A stretch of DNA of 64,000 nucleotides, taken from Styela clava (lineage: Eukaryota; Chordata; Ascidiacea; Stolidobranchia; Styelidae). How positions within the stretch are numbered: position 1 is the first letter of the stretch; each line of letters opens with the position of its first letter. A program made the translations under genes and the position numbers. Location of the stretch: assembly GCF_964204865.1 (NCBI RefSeq), contig NC_135258.1, positions 2,719,001 through 2,783,000 on the forward strand. Direction: 5' to 3'. Positions 1-11,877 of the stretch are shown piece after piece. The notes below the pieces were generated by a model, which made no database searches, was not told the DNA's origin, and saw nothing but the letters and a program-made list of their open reading frames with translations.

Positions 1-912
1 AGCTGTCTTGGCCCACTGTTTTTCGTTTTATATATCAATGACATCTCAAATTGCTCTGACCTCTTGACAAAATTGTTCGCAGATGACACCGGTCTTCTCG
101 ACAGTGCGAAATCTGTGTTGACCTTAGAAAAACATGTAAATATCGAGATGGCAAAGGTATTCGAATGGATGATTAGCAACAAGCTAACAATCAATATTAA
201 TAAATCTAAAATTGTTCATATATGCCCTAAACAACGTCATCAAGTCACCGCAATTTCTATTAACATCAATGGAACAGAGCTAGAATCTGTCCCTTCTTAC
301 AAATATCTAGGACTAAATATAGATAACTGCTTACGTTGGGATGTCCATGTTAATGATATTCGTAAAAAACTTTCTCGAACTGTAGGTATGTTAGATAAAC
401 TTCAACACTATATAGATACAGCAACCCTTAAATTGGTATATTTCTCACTTTTTCAAACATATATCCAATATGCTATTGTAGCTTGGGGATCCACATCTCA
501 ATCAATTTTACATCGAATCAATGTACTTCAGAACAGGGCGGTTAAAATCCTTTATCGTTCGTCTGCTCGCATAAATCTTAACATAATTTATAACAAAATT
601 AATGTTTTAAAGCTTGCAGATATTTATAAATTAGAGATCTGCAAGCTTATGCACAAATATCACAACCACTGTCTACCAAGTGCTTTTGGTGGTTATTTTA
701 TACGACAAAGTACTATACACACACATAACACAAGATCAGCCTCCACACACTCTTTTTATTTACGTCGTTTGTCACATTCCATAACCCAAAATTGCCTAAA
801 GTACACTGGAGCAAAAATGTGGAACAATTTACCAAGTGAGTTAAAAAGCATGTCCCACCAGATATTCAAATCAAATCTAAAAAGACATTTAGTGTCTCAA
901 TATATACTTTAG
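1..912 (+). CDS. LINE reverse transcriptase, C-terminal part (partial at left edge)
   Basis: Frame 1 is open from base 1 to the stop at 910-912. It begins inside the reverse transcriptase palm: GPLFFVLYIND matches the conserved GPLLF-IYINDL block, and LFADDTGLL is the catalytic F-ADD box, with both metal-binding aspartates present. YKYLGLNID is the downstream thumb motif. The C-terminal part (GAKMWNNLPSELK near the end) is the tail seen in many animal LINE ORF2 proteins. About 304 residues are visible, with no stop or frameshift, so the copy may be fairly young. The endonuclease domain and first RT blocks lie outside the window. The clade (CR1/L2/Rex1-like) is inferred from the tail and the 3' repeat. 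Confidence 0.85.
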   Translation, partial: SCLGPLFFVLYINDISNCSDLLTKLFADDTGLLDSAKSVLTLEKHVNIEMAKVFEWMISNKLTININKSKIVHICPKQRHQVTAISININGTELESVPSYKYLGLNIDNCLRWDVHVNDIRKKLSRTVGMLDKLQHYIDTATLKLVYFSLFQTYIQYAIVAWGSTSQSILHRINVLQNRAVKILYRSSARINLNIIYNKINVLKLADIYKLEICKLMHKYHNHCLPSAFGGYFIRQSTIHTHNTRSASTHSFYLRRLSHSITQNCLKYTGAKMWNNLPSELKSMSHQIFKSNLKRHLVSQYIL

Positions 913-1742
913 GATGGACAAAAACTATTAATTGTGCTATGTTACATGAAAAAGTATTACAAATTATGTTTCATATTTTAGTATTAGTTAACATCAATTT
1001 ACCAGTTTAAGCAATGGAGTATTCCTATCACAGTGCTTCCTAGGTTCAGATATTTCTATCATTGAAGGACTCCATAGTCTAGTGATTTTATACCAACATT
1101 TATTTTCACCTCAACAAATGTCAATATTGTTTTTTCATTGTATTCTTATCACAGTCTGACAGTATCAAATCATTTATATTTGTTCCTAATATTTTTCTTG
1201 TTAGCTTACAAGCAGTACGGTACCGGTACTGAGATAACGCGTCAGGACACCAAAGGTGAATATTTATTTCAACATCCAGCGTGCTAATTTCACTTTATTT
1301 ATTTACCTGATCGGTGTACATTGCTATATCGCTTCATACTGTCATAGCACAACCACGTTGTGGTCAGGTCACCTTCAAAATTCCCCAGTTATTCTACAGA
1401 ACAACATTTCGCTACAGCTAGGTCTATGCAAACGGGAAATCCCCCGTTATTCGCTGCTATTATGGCACATTTAATGCACGGTAATTTTTAGTAATAATAT
1501 ATAACAATTGCAATTAGTTAGCTCTTTTGTAAAATTTATATGGTATCTATTCGATGAAACTCTTCTCCCCGATCTGTCAAACTAGGTGTTAGAACCTTGG
1601 GTGTCGCAGCTCGATAACCAGTTTTGGTTCCCCGCGGCTTCCCTTCCCCAGTAATTTAAATATCATTTTTTTCTATATATTTTTGCATGTGTTTTTTGTT
1701 TTTTACTGGTTGGAAAAAATAAACTTGACTTGACTTGACTTG
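1..1742 (+). mobile_element. Non-LTR retrotransposon (LINE), 3' part
   Basis: This is the 3' portion of a LINE entering from the left edge. It holds the end of the reverse transcriptase ORF (to 912), then about 800 bases of non-coding 3' region, and ends near 1742 in a short tandem of the pentamer TTGAC after AATAAA (1718-1742). A simple-repeat 3' end instead of poly(A) is usual in CR1/L2-like clades. A fragment of the same 3' end lies at about 59735-59850, which supports this 3' boundary. The 5' end is outside the window. The short ORF at 1256-1474 falls in the 3' region and resembles nothing I recognise. Confidence 0.75.
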
Positions 1743-1821
1743 GTCTTTCAACAAATTTAAACCTATTTTGTCGTAATCGCGTGCATCAATAGGACAGGAT
1801 AGTCTCAGTGATGTTCTAAGT

Positions 1822-2207
1822 CAGGGGTCGGCAAACTTTTGTCGTTCGTGGGCCAAAATTAAAGGTTGCAAGTCATTAGTGGCCCACATATATTTTTAGA
1901 AAGTTAAAAAACGAGGGAATGGCCAGTAAATCACATTTTTTCACACAGATTTCAGTTAAATTTCAAGCAGCGCACAAAAACTGATCATTTTCTGCGCCAT
2001 TAAAGCATTTGCACTCAGCATCAACTTTTTTACGTTCTGTTGCCATTTGTCGTTAGATTATAATATAACTTAGTGTCTCAAAACAAATTCTGTTACGTAA
2101 AGAATATAATCGTCAATACAGTTGTTTTGTTAATATAATTCAGTGAAGCGTCGCGGGCCGGATTATATTGTTCCGTGGACCGGATCTGGCCCGGTTGCCG
2201 ACCCCTG
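1822..2207. mobile_element. Non-autonomous hAT element (MITE) with 8-bp target duplication
   Basis: A 386-bp element with terminal inverted repeats CAGGGGTCGGCAA at the left and the complement of GTTGCCGACCCCTG at the right. It is flanked on both sides by the identical octamer TTCTAAGT (1814-1821 and 2208-2215). CAGGGG-type ends and an 8-bp duplication are hAT hallmarks. The subterminal GGGCC-rich motifs recur in the other hAT elements here. No coding sequence is seen. Confidence 0.9.
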
Positions 2208-2215
2208 TTCTAAGT

Positions 2216-3200
2216 GTTGAAAGAAAAACATTGAAAAAAAAACAGATTTTGATGACGTGATTAACCAGTTTGCGACAGTGAAATCAAGAAAAATAAATTT
2301 ATTGTAGACTATGTAAATCATCTTTGACAATAACTGAGTGGGACATATGCAATACTTTGTATAGCTTTGCTTCTTCGTTAAGAGAGAGATTTATTTCCAC
2401 AAACAATGAAAAAACAGTATTAAATAATATCAATAATTTTTATAGAGTTAGACTATAATGAAAACAATGAAAAATAGTATAAAACAATATCGATGATTTT
2501 TATAGAAGTAGTCCAATTTACACATTGTTTTGTGTTAGCCAGTATGCAAGACCGTTGAAGGTCATCAAGGCTCCTGACCAATTTAACACTGTTATTGATT
2601 AAGAAGTCGGAATTAATTGTTACAATATAAATATAAAAAAGACGGAGAATGAGTCGGCAGATATTTTAGTTCCACGATTCAACACTAAAAGCACATTGTG
2701 ATAGAGTTTAGAGGACATGTGTAAAATATATATAATACCAGTGCAGCAGTGCTACATTGTGATCTAGTACATTACAGATCGCCATAACAGAGTCGGTCTC
2801 AGTATAAAATATAAATGAACAGAATAGCACAGACACATTTGCACCATGTTATATAAATATTACGGTAAGACAATTATTAAGTAAAATGTTCCATTAAAAT
2901 TTGAATTGTTTTACATATACAATTAAATGTGATAGAAAATATGATTAAACGTGGAGGTCGGGGCGCAATATATTCTGGCTACGCCTCTGCCAAGTTGTGC
3001 TCTTGTTCTCAATTAACTTATTTTGGTTGTAAATGAGTTTCTATTCTGAATGAACAGCAATTGATCGACGAAACAGTATGTCAGATAATGATGTCCGGCA
3101 CTTTATCTCATCTCCGTTCATCGATATCTCGTGATATCGGAGCCGTATGCCTAGATTAGAGCTCTGTTACCGGTATGGCCGGTCTCTCGCCTTACAGACG
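2216..3200. other. Non-coding stretch, no gene seen
   Basis: No supported ORF. The only structure is an imperfect tandem duplication of about 60 bases around 2400-2515 (AACAATGAAAAA... repeated). The rest is AT-rich and I see nothing functional. Confidence 0.5.
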
Positions 3201-4330
3201 CACCACAAATACCCAGTATCTGACAAGCAAACTGCGTAGGTTTTAGTCACATATTTACGAAATAGGACCCTGCACTTGAACCTGAACCCAATCATCGACT
3301 CATGTGCAGACATTTGTCTAAAGCTGGTGAAATTCATTAAAAAGCAGTAACAAGTAAGTCGATGATAAATATAAGTTTATTCAACTCCATAATTAGCAGA
3401 AAAGACTATAAAATATTTGATAAAAACAAATGAATAAAAACCGATAGAATCAAGAGAGTAAAAAATTAATTACAGAAATTTTGAACTGCATTTGAGAAAA
3501 AATTGAATTATAAAAAAGGATACAACAGTAAAAACTATATACTTATGAAAAGATATTGAATAACAGTGGAAATTCTTTGATATCATTTGGCCTCAATTAG
3601 CCTTGGAAATATTAAAGCCGGAGTAACAATGACATTCCTTGTTTATAATCTAGATTCCCAGAGCTGTAGGAGTCTGGAGGGTACCAAAGTAGATTAGAAA
3701 TGGAGGATTAAACAAAAAATGAATAACCTCTAAAACAGTGCTGATTAAAAAATATTGGAAACTACGAACACCAAGAATCATACATATTTTAATTACAGTG
3801 AACTTCTGAAACAGTGGTTCGCTTACCAAAGTGAATACAGTATAATAGAATGCTGATCAAAATTAAAAATATTGCATATTATAATAAGTTGATATGAATT
3901 ACGTAAAAGACTCAAAAAAAGGAATAAAAATCAACATTTTAGATAATTGTCAAAGGTTTCATCATTACACCATGTCTTGCTACACAACTCTGGTCTCATT
4001 TAAGCTATGCACAGTTTTACATATTTTTATGGAAATGACAATGTCTCAAAATGAACCAAGAAAATATTTCTGTCCTCACAGCTTCATAAAAGCATTAAAC
4101 AACCTGTGTATCAGATGCATTGAATTGTTATTTTTTTAGATATGAGATGTAATATCAACAAATGTTTTAGAATTGAAAAACTTGGTAAATAGCAAAACTG
4201 AATTTAATGACAAAATTTTAATGAAGAACAATCGGACACACTTAATATTTTCGCCTTGAAAGTTGATAAGCCTTATTAAATGAAAGTGGAGAGCTTGTCA
4301 GGTTTTCAATTAGATTAGTTTCACATACTC
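3200..4330. repeat. Duplicated non-coding block, copy 1 (partner 35780-36660)
   Basis: This block is similar along its length to 35780-36660. For example, GATATGAATTACGTAAA and the ATTTTAGATAATTGTCAAAG stretch near 3894-3960 recur near 36424-36500, and the segment near 3228-3330 matches one near 35808-35900. The duplication continues through a SINE and a Kelch pseudogene in both places, so it is a genomic segmental duplication, now diverged. The ORF at 3894-4139 is not kept as an ORF in the partner and is not called as a gene. Confidence 0.7.
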
Positions 4331-4584
4331 ATTCCGAGGAAGAGGAAAGCCGACTTAATCATATGGCGAACCACGATCACTTGTTCGGTTACCAGTCCAT
4401 GTCGGGTATGGGACTAGTTAGCCAGTTATTTGTCTTCGGAAGCATGGAGGATAAGGTGGAGGAAGCCGTAAAACCACCCTATGCTGATAAAAAGTCCAGC
4501 GATCGATTCTCTTGCACATAACTAGCCCCATATATGATCGAAACTACGAATCCACGCAGGGTAATTAGTAGTGCGTTGGCGAGC
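4331..4584 (-). mobile_element. tRNA-derived SINE, degraded, antisense
   Basis: Reverse-oriented copy of the SINE family best seen at 43739-44049 and 45673-46020. It shares the tail segment (GAGGAAAGCCGA, ATATGGCGAACCACG, GTCGGGTATGGGA) and a decayed tRNA-like head. It abuts the end of Kelch pseudogene K1, and its antisense sequence supplies the last codons and stop of the K1 reading frame. An orthologous copy sits at the same place next to K3 (36663-36916). Confidence 0.8.
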
Positions 4585-5314
4585 CCCTGATGGATAAATT
4601 TATTTCTTCTGGTATTTCAACTAGTTCCCATTTATCCTTTGCAATGTTGTATTTCTCTAAGCTATTACAATATCCACATCCTCCAACTGCATAAATGAAA
4701 CCCTGAATTGCAAAAGCCTTAAATGAACATCGGCTGGTAATCATTGGATTTAAAGATTGCCGGTGTTTACTTATTGGATCAAATCGCCAAACTGTTTTGA
4801 TAGTGTCGAAACCATCAACGAGTCCACCAAGAATATAAATGCTTTCACCAACTGTAACAACTGCAGTATATGAACTTGCAACAGACATATGACCAACTAC
4901 TTTCCAAACATCAGCTTCAGGATCGACTTGATAACTTAATTAAGAATTGTCCAGATGATTCGCCACCAAAACAATAAATCTTATTTTGAAAAACTGTCAA
5001 TCTTGGCCCATTTAAAGGCGGTGATTTATTGTTTAGTCCTGTCCATATGTTTGAATTGGTATCATACATCTCTGCAGCATCTGCTTCTGTAGGATAAGTA
5101 CCCCCAATAACATAAATATAATTTAGTGAAGTGACAGCTGGGGGATACGGCCCATGTTCTTCAAGCATATCGGCCATTTTTTCCCAGGTGGCTTCATCAT
5201 GAAGATATTTGAGCCTGTAAACAGGTTTGTCTTCCAAGACAACAGAAATGCAAATATCAACAGTAACATCAGTGAAAAATTCATTCTTTATTCATCTCTT
5301 TCATTTGAACCCAC
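4585..5314 (-). pseudogene. BTB-Kelch pseudogene K1 (Kelch-domain remnant)
   Basis: Minus-strand remnant of the Kelch beta-propeller of the local BTB-Kelch family. Two ORF pieces, 4917-5237 and 4565-4888, align end to end with the K3 copy at 36901-37800 and are separated by a frameshift near 4920-4945. Recognisable blades include NYIYVIGG, NKIYCFGG and ESIYILGG followed by the FIYAVGG blade. Homology stops at about 5314, some 20 bases before a hAT element. The BTB and BACK domains and the first blade are absent. The last residues before the stop come from the adjoining antisense SINE. It cannot encode a working adaptor. Confidence 0.85.
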
Positions 5315-5342
5315 CGCCAGTTTATTTGTGTTTCCCTTACAT

Positions 5343-7965
5343 CAGGGGTGTGCAAAGTGCGGCCCGCGGGCCAAATGCGGCCCGCAAAGGAATATTGTGC
5401 GGCCCGCGGAGAAGTTGAGAAAATGCCTTAACAATTAGCTTGTGTCAATCAAACGATTTTTTTCTTTTATTCCATAGCCAATGTGGAATATTTTTCATTA
5501 TAATTTCAATTTTAAATCAAGATGAACATTTTATATAAACTCTAATGATTTGGTTTCGAATATTTGTTTCGCATTCCAATAATATAGTAATACCACACAG
5601 CGACTGCGTCCCGCCGAAGCAATGATGCGGCTGTCTGTGTTATTGAAGATAACGTTACGCTTCGCCGAACAAGCGTTTTCGCATTTTGATCCACCGAATT
5701 TAATCGATTGCCGAGTCAGCAATGCTGACCGATCGCTGTCTGCAGGGTTCAAATTGTTGCATTTGGTCGTTTTCGCAATTTGGTGCTTCAGGTTTTCAAA
5801 AATACCAGAACGATGAAGATTGTGCAATTTAATCGCGAAAAATTGCCAGTTTGAAAAATGTTATGCAAAATTCACTCAGGGGTATACTTGTGGAAGGGTT
5901 GAGCAAAATGCAGACGATGATAAATTAGAAAGAGCGAGCAATTGAAGGTTGGGCAATTAATAAGCATTTTGAAGTATTTTACCATTAAGATTTACGGAAG
6001 TTAAGTGAATTTTGGTTTCAGAACATACCAGTCATATCATATATTTTAGGACAGCTTTTGTTTAATCATAAGTTCTTTCTATCATTACTCTGCAATGTCA
6101 AATTTGCAGAAGACAAAAAAGAGGAAGTTAGAGGAAGAGAAGCGAATGTTTCAGACAAGATGGACTTTTGAGTACTTCTTTATAGAAAATACAGATAAAA
6201 GACCTTTATTTCTTATTTGCAATCAAACTGTTAATGTTACGAAAGAGTTCAACGTTAAACGACACTACGAGACAAAGCATTCTGAGGGTGTTTATGGGAA
6301 GCTGGAAGGACATGACAGAAAGCTGAAAGTGAAGTAATTGCAGGGAGAATTAATAAGCCAGCGTTCGATGTTTCAAAAAATGCATAGCGATGGTGAAAAA
6401 GCAGTCCGATGTAGTTACCTAATTGCACAGAGAATAGCTCAAACTATGAAACCCTATTCTGACGGTAATTTTGTGAAGCAGTGCCAAGTCTGTCACGGTG
6501 GACGATAGCGAGGCGTATCGATGATATTGCTTGTGATATTAGTGACACACTCAGGGATCGGGTGAAGAACTTTGTTTCATAGAGTTTTGCGATCGACGAA
6601 AGTACGGACCAGAAGGACACAGCACAGTTGGCCATATTTGTAAAAGGAGTGGACCTAAACGAAACGGAAGAGCTTCTGTCTTTACAGTCAATGAAGGACA
6701 CCACAACGGGTGCTGATATCTTTACTGAAGTATTTGATGCTTTTGACAAGTTTGGACTGGACTTGTCCAGCTTATGCGGAATGGCAACTGATGGTGTTCG
6801 ATCCATGTCCGGAACTGGCATTGGATTCGTGGGTCTCTTGAAGTCTGCATTGAGGCAGAGAAAAATCAATGACGATATAGCAATATTTCAATGTATCATT
6901 CACCAGCAAAACCTGTGCGCGAAATCCTTGAATTCTAACACGTCTTGAGTCCAGTTATTAAGGCAGTAAATTTCATTCGAGCACGAGGGCTCAACCATCG
7001 CCAGTTTCTGATTGATCTCAACACCACTCATCAAGATTTAGTGTATTTTTCCGAGGTGCGTTGGTTAAGCAAGGGCTGCATGTTGCGACGATTTTACGAG
7101 TTGAGGAAAGAAGTCGTAAATTTTTTGAAACTCAAAGGGCATCCAATAGCTGAAATGGAAGACAAAAAATGGTTGTGCGATCTAGCATTCTTGGTTGATA
7201 TAACTACGCACCTAAATGAATTCGATACAAAACAGCAGCGAAAAAGCCAATATGCTAATGAAATGTATAATCATATAAAAGGCTTTATGAACAAATTACG
7301 ACTCTGGAAAGCTCACATACAGACAGATAATCTTTTCCACTTTCCAACTTTGGGGGACTGTGAAATGCATCTCGAGAAAAGGACTGATTTTGCAGGCCAG
7401 CTAGAAAATTTGTTGCATGTATTTTTGGATCGTTTTAAGGACTTCAAACGCAGACGTTGTCAAAGCACCAGCTGATATCCAATTGGGACTGATTGATCTC
7501 CAAGAGAATACAGATTTGAAAGCAAAATATTTGCAAATGAATCTGGGAGATTTTTACCGAAAACATCTCAACCAGGATAATTTTCCACATTTAAAAAAAT
7601 TCATGGCTTCAAAAATGGCACTTTTCGGTTCAACGTATTTATGCGAACAATTTTTTTCTAAAATGGGCGTCATGAAATCCTGCTATAGATCGGTTCTAAC
7701 TGACGATCATTTGGAAAATGGGCTTAGAATTGCCAGCACTTCGATAAAAGAAAATTTGGAAAAAGTTGTCAGGAAAATTAACCAGTTGCAAATTGCTCAC
7801 TGAATTCATTTAAAGTCGTGTGAATAAATTAAATGCAAAAATAAACTATTATTAGTATCTAACTAGTAACCACTAGAGTGCCTATGTTGCATAAAGGTGC
7901 GGCCCGAGGTCCAGGTTTTCATATTTGGCCCACCTGTAAAAAAGGTTGCACAGTGTACACCCCTG
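5343..7965 (+). mobile_element. Complete hAT transposon with exact 8-bp target duplication
   Basis: A 2623-bp element with both ends defined. It begins CAGGGGTGTGCAAAG and ends GTACACCCCTG (imperfect terminal inverted repeats), with the octamer CCTTACAT on both sides (5335-5342 and 7966-7973). Subterminal repeats are rich in GCGGCCCGC. It carries one plus-strand transposase gene, now broken (6095-7803). The region 5531-5827 holds open frames on both strands that look like chance. The intact target duplication shows the element has not been rearranged since insertion. Confidence 0.92.
6095..7803 (+). pseudogene. hAT transposase pseudogene, GTF2IRD2/ZBED5-like group
   Basis: The N-terminal piece (6095-6337) is the BED-finger-like start seen in GTF2IRD2, EPM2AIP1 and ZBED5-type proteins: RWTFEYFF, then NVKRHYETKH; the first zinc cysteine appears lost. 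It ends in a premature stop. Near 6585-6650 the first catalytic block FAIDESTDQKDTAQ is readable after an in-frame TAG. ORFs 6628-6948, 6945-7475 and 7417-7803 carry the rest in shifted frames: MATDGV, the CIIHQQNLCAK block, VRWLSKG, and the C-terminal LTDDHLENGLRIA dimerisation region. At least two frameshifts and two stops make it non-functional. Confidence 0.88.
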
Positions 7966-8129
7966 CCTTACATTATTACATGTAACACTCTAATCAACTC
8001 GCTCATGCGTGTAACTTTTTTTCCCGTTGCGATCTTCGAGCGCGTAATGCTATTTCTAATCATTCCTTGTTTAGATGCCTTAAGAGTCTGTTGTTGTTTA
8101 CATTTAATATTGTTTGTCACTAAGGATTT

Positions 8130-9105
8130 GTGTGTTGTATTCGAGCTGAAGGATTGTGGCAGGATCCATTAATATACATCCATACTGGCTTGGTGGCATC
8201 GATACGGAGAGAATCCATTGCCTTCAATATTCGGCTAATGCCCGAAGATATCAATAATTCATCTATCCCGAAACGGGCGAATACAACAATAGTCCAAATT
8301 AGTTACTACAATGGCGCCACAAAGACACCAAACCAATGGTGCTTGACTACGAACGAAACAATAAATTCTTTCGAAAGTTGTCGCCAAAACCTATTATATA
8401 CTTTGTCGCTGGACAACAATTTCAGTTTATTTCTCAAGCCCGAATACAAATGGGGAAAGAAATCTAAATTCACCCCTATGAGGGGTTTTGAAGACGACGC
8501 GGAATCTGTTCCAAGACAATCAGCGATTCAAAAACTTACATCGCTGGAATTGATGCTCGGGCAAATTGCTAATTATTGTCCTGTAATTGCCAGAAATACC
8601 ATTGTAAACCACTCAACTTGTCTGGAAAATATTTTGCAATCAATACGTATGCATTTTGGATTTCAATCTACTGGAGCTCATTTTCTTGACTTAGTCGATA
8701 TTAAGTTAGAACACGATGAGAGACCAGTGGATTTATTCCAACGGCTGACAGCGTTATTTGATGATAATCTGCTGAAACAATCGGGCAATGTGTCTCATCA
8801 TGGATTGAACATTTCAGAAGACGAGGATATTCCTCCAACAATTGAAAAATACGATTGTGTTGCAATGGCTTCGCCTAATCCATAACGATTTACCACAACT
8901 CGTCAAACAGAGATATGGTACTGAATTAAGATCTCGCACTTTGGCTTCTATAAAACCGGAAATCTCTCTTGCCCTGGACTCGCTGTTGAACGAACTCAAT
9001 TGCAGAGATGAATCCAGAGTTTTACGTTCCATAACCCGCAAGTCTCGATATCCTAGTAAGAATTTACATTTTACACCAATGCGAAGATTTTTGTGCGACG
9101 GATAA
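8130..9105 (+). pseudogene. Retrotransposon gag, frameshifted
   Basis: ORF 8130-8885 contains the gag-like capsid region: [37 protein letters not shown] and the [19 protein letters not shown] block, then RPVDLFQRL. The reading shifts to ORF 8842-9105, where [19 protein letters not shown] and [13 protein letters not shown] continue the same protein. A zinc-knuckle region follows near 9100-9175 (NCHFLPEADQ), with most cysteines lost. Gag of this family forms the particle core. The first residues after 8130 may not be original coding sequence. Confidence 0.8.
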
Positions 9106-9148
9106 GTCGTTATGCACAACAGCTTGCCGTGCCAAAACACGCCACTTC

Positions 9149-10340
9149 TTGAGTAACTGTCATTTTCTACCAGAAGCTGATCAACGATATCTGCAAAGTA
9201 TTAGAACACGTACTATGAAAAGCTCTGACGTGGAACAACCAGACATGGACCATGATGATGAAAGCTCCAATGATGAAGGTATGACTATTTTGAATCCATC
9301 ATTTACTCGCTACGTAGATGTAAAACGCTGTCCATATTTTGACACGAATATTCGAAATAATAAAGTGAGAGTCACTATGGATTCAGTTGCTCAAACCAAT
9401 TTTTCAATAGCCAAATTACTAAATGCCGAAATAAGACAAAGTCGCCAAAGAGCTGTACAGGCGGATGGGAAGTCGCCATTAGGCGTAATTGGAGAAACCA
9501 CTTTAACTTTGCCACGAGGCAACAAGAACATGCGTTTCAACGCTCTTGTGGTCAAAACCTCGATGCTGAAATCTTGGCTGGAATACCATTTTTAGAAAAT
9601 CATGATATAACCCTTCGTCCATTAAAAAACGAAATAGGATTTCGCGATGAATCTGTTTATCATTACGGTAAACGATGTCAAGCTTCAATTACCAAAGTTC
9701 TACGCATCACCGATTGCACCCAAACTATTTGGCCAGGGGATCATTTAAACATAAAAATCTCACTTGACTTTTTAGCGGAGACTGCCGTGGTGATAGAACC
9801 TCACCATATTATGCATAAATCAGGTATGGAATGGCCCTCGCCAGACATAGTGGAGGTAAATGACGAAAGTGTAAGTTTATATAATGAAACAAACCAACCC
9901 ATTATTTTACTTAAGCATGATCACTTTTTGCCGAATTTCAAAGGTTTATTTCGATAATTTACTTGAACGACATTTTGCTGAAGACTTTAGTCCACACAGT
10001 TCTCCACATTCTGACAGTTCGTCAGTCCAAATCTGATTTTGTACTGCATTCGTCGACCATCTCTGTTGACCCAGACCAAATTATGAATAAACATATAACA
10101 GACGCATTTATTGAGCTCCATAAAGAATATGACACTGTGTTTGATCCAACCCCGTATGGTTATAATGGCGGTGTTGAGCCATTCGAAGCTGTTGTAAATA
10201 TTGGTCCTGTACAACCGCCTCACGTCTCAAATGAGTCCACGGAGCGTTTGAATGAGTCTGCTACGAGCCAGAAATTCACTGCGGGCCGCAAACGTTTTTG
10301 TGAAACTTATACATCAGCCAAGTTACGATTTACGTTATAG
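9149..10340 (+). pseudogene. Retrotransposon protease and pre-RT linker, broken
   Basis: ORF 9149-9595 holds the aspartic protease start. The usual active-site triplet D-T/S-G is replaced: VTMDSVAQTN stands where VDTGAT is expected, so the glycine is gone. AVQADGKSPLGVIGET matches the protease flap region. The frame changes near 9570 to 9574-9957 (AGIPFLENHDI is the protease C-terminus), and again to 9963-10340, where FIELHKEYDTVFDP and YNGGVEPFEAVVNIGP are the linker just before the reverse transcriptase. Coding similarity stops there. Confidence 0.75.
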
Positions 10341-11039
10341 TTTAAATAAAACATAAAAAGTAGGTTTACTCACATAAAATTAATCGAGTCAATAATTACT
10401 GGATGCTGAGTAGGGCTGGGCACATATTTCGTATATTCAACTATTGGAATAGAAATTTACTATTCGAAAACTTGGTGACGCGACAGGTCACTTGGGCATC
10501 GCTTAATCAAACGATTGGATTTCACAACTCACTTTCGAATTTCCTTCGAAAACACGTGTCAGCACATGCGTGGATAAATACCTAAGTGGTGTTTCTCGCG
10601 AGCTCAAACGAGAAATGGAATAATTTTTTTTTTCTGGTAGGTGCCAATGGTGGCAACCTAAATTTTCTAAATTGAAAAGCGGCAATACCAAATACTAAAA
10701 ATAAAACGGAGAACACCATAAGTTTTGTTTTATAATGGTCCGCGGCCGATCAAAACGCTTTTCTAGACATTGCAAATCGCGAAATTTCGGGAGCTACTGT
10801 AGTATACGTATCAGGGCATTTTCTTTAGGATTCTTTGCTTTACAGCCTCCACATTGATACGTACAGTCCTGGAGCGCCGTAAGCGTTGTACGAACAGATC
10901 AGATTTGTCAACTTCACAAAAATACGAATCAAGACAAAATATTTTCGAGCACTTTACCAAGCCATTTTGTGTCCACGGATTGTCATGATATTGTAGTATT
11001 GCTTTTATTTCGTCAACACAACCGCAGATTAAAAGGATC

Positions 11040-11690
11040 ACAATTAAATTAATATTACAGCAAGTTTTGAGCCGCGTAATCCCAAATTTGGCATGTATTC
11101 TAGATGAGCTGCAGAAAACGACGGACGGACGCTTATCTAAGGACAAATTTGGTTGGGAACGATACTTTACTAGATTCTTTTCGCTCTTCCCAGAAACATA
11201 CCTTTAAAACATACTTTACCAACTGAAGGCGATCGCCTGTGGATAGTGACCGATGGGTCGGTGAAAAACTATGGAATAGGTGCAACCTAATATGTATCCC
11301 GTAATGGTAAAACTTTACTCGCCGGGTTCTACAGCACCAAGCTGCGCAAGAGGCAACATACCTGGATCCCATGCAAAATTGAAGCGTTACGTATTGCGTC
11401 TGCCGTGAAACATTTTTCGTCTTATATAATTCAGTCAAAATATAAAGTATTTGTTTTAACTGATAGTAAGCCGTGCGTGCAGGCCTTTGAAAATTTGTGC
11501 CGTGGAGAATTTAGTAGCAGCGCCAGAGTATATACATTCCTTTCCGTTGTTAGCCAATTCCAAAGCAATATTTTACATCTCGCTGGCTCTGAAAACCTGC
11601 CTAGCAATTTTTCAAGTCATAATGCACCCACGTGTCATGAACCACATTGACAAATTTGCTTATTTGTAAACCAAATAGAGAACTCACCTG
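11040..11690 (+). pseudogene. Retrotransposon RNase H fragment
   Basis: Translation across 11240-11650 gives the RNase H start WIVTDGSV (catalytic Asp), a stop after GIGAT, then RHTWIP-like and [18 protein letters not shown], then [18 protein letters not shown] (second Asp) and [12 protein letters not shown]. Upstream, 11060-11140 reads as the RT-RNase H connection. It belongs to the same element as the gag and protease pieces at 8.1-10.3 kb. The RT between them was lost by deletion or replacement. Confidence 0.75.
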
Positions 11691-11877
11691 TTTTGTCTTC
11701 CATTGATATTGAAAATATTATGTCGGGGTCAAGTAGATTACTGTATACCAATAGGCCCACCTGGAAAATTATACAAATGGAATGACAAGAGTTACGCAGA
11801 GTTCATTCACATTTGACACAGGGAACCCGTCTATTAAAAAAACAACCAACGTCAAGAATGTTAACTCTTTGAACCTT

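Larger units (their letters stand above)
8130..11690 (+). mobile_element. Degenerate Ty3/gypsy-type LTR retrotransposon, internal region
   Basis: Plus-strand pieces in the order gag, protease, pre-RT linker, RT-RNaseH connection and RNase H, spread over several frames. The element matches a gag-pol family found in many marine invertebrates. The reverse transcriptase core is missing: sequence after the linker (to 10340) is unrelated until about 11040, where LSRVIPNLACILDEL-like coding resumes. No LTR pair was recognised. This is a dead, internally deleted copy. Confidence 0.8.

Noticed and set aside
10400-10480. TAGGGCTGGGCA as the start of another MITE
   Set aside because: A roughly matching inverted end appears only at about 14150 (CACCCAGCCCAGC), too far and too weak to define an element.
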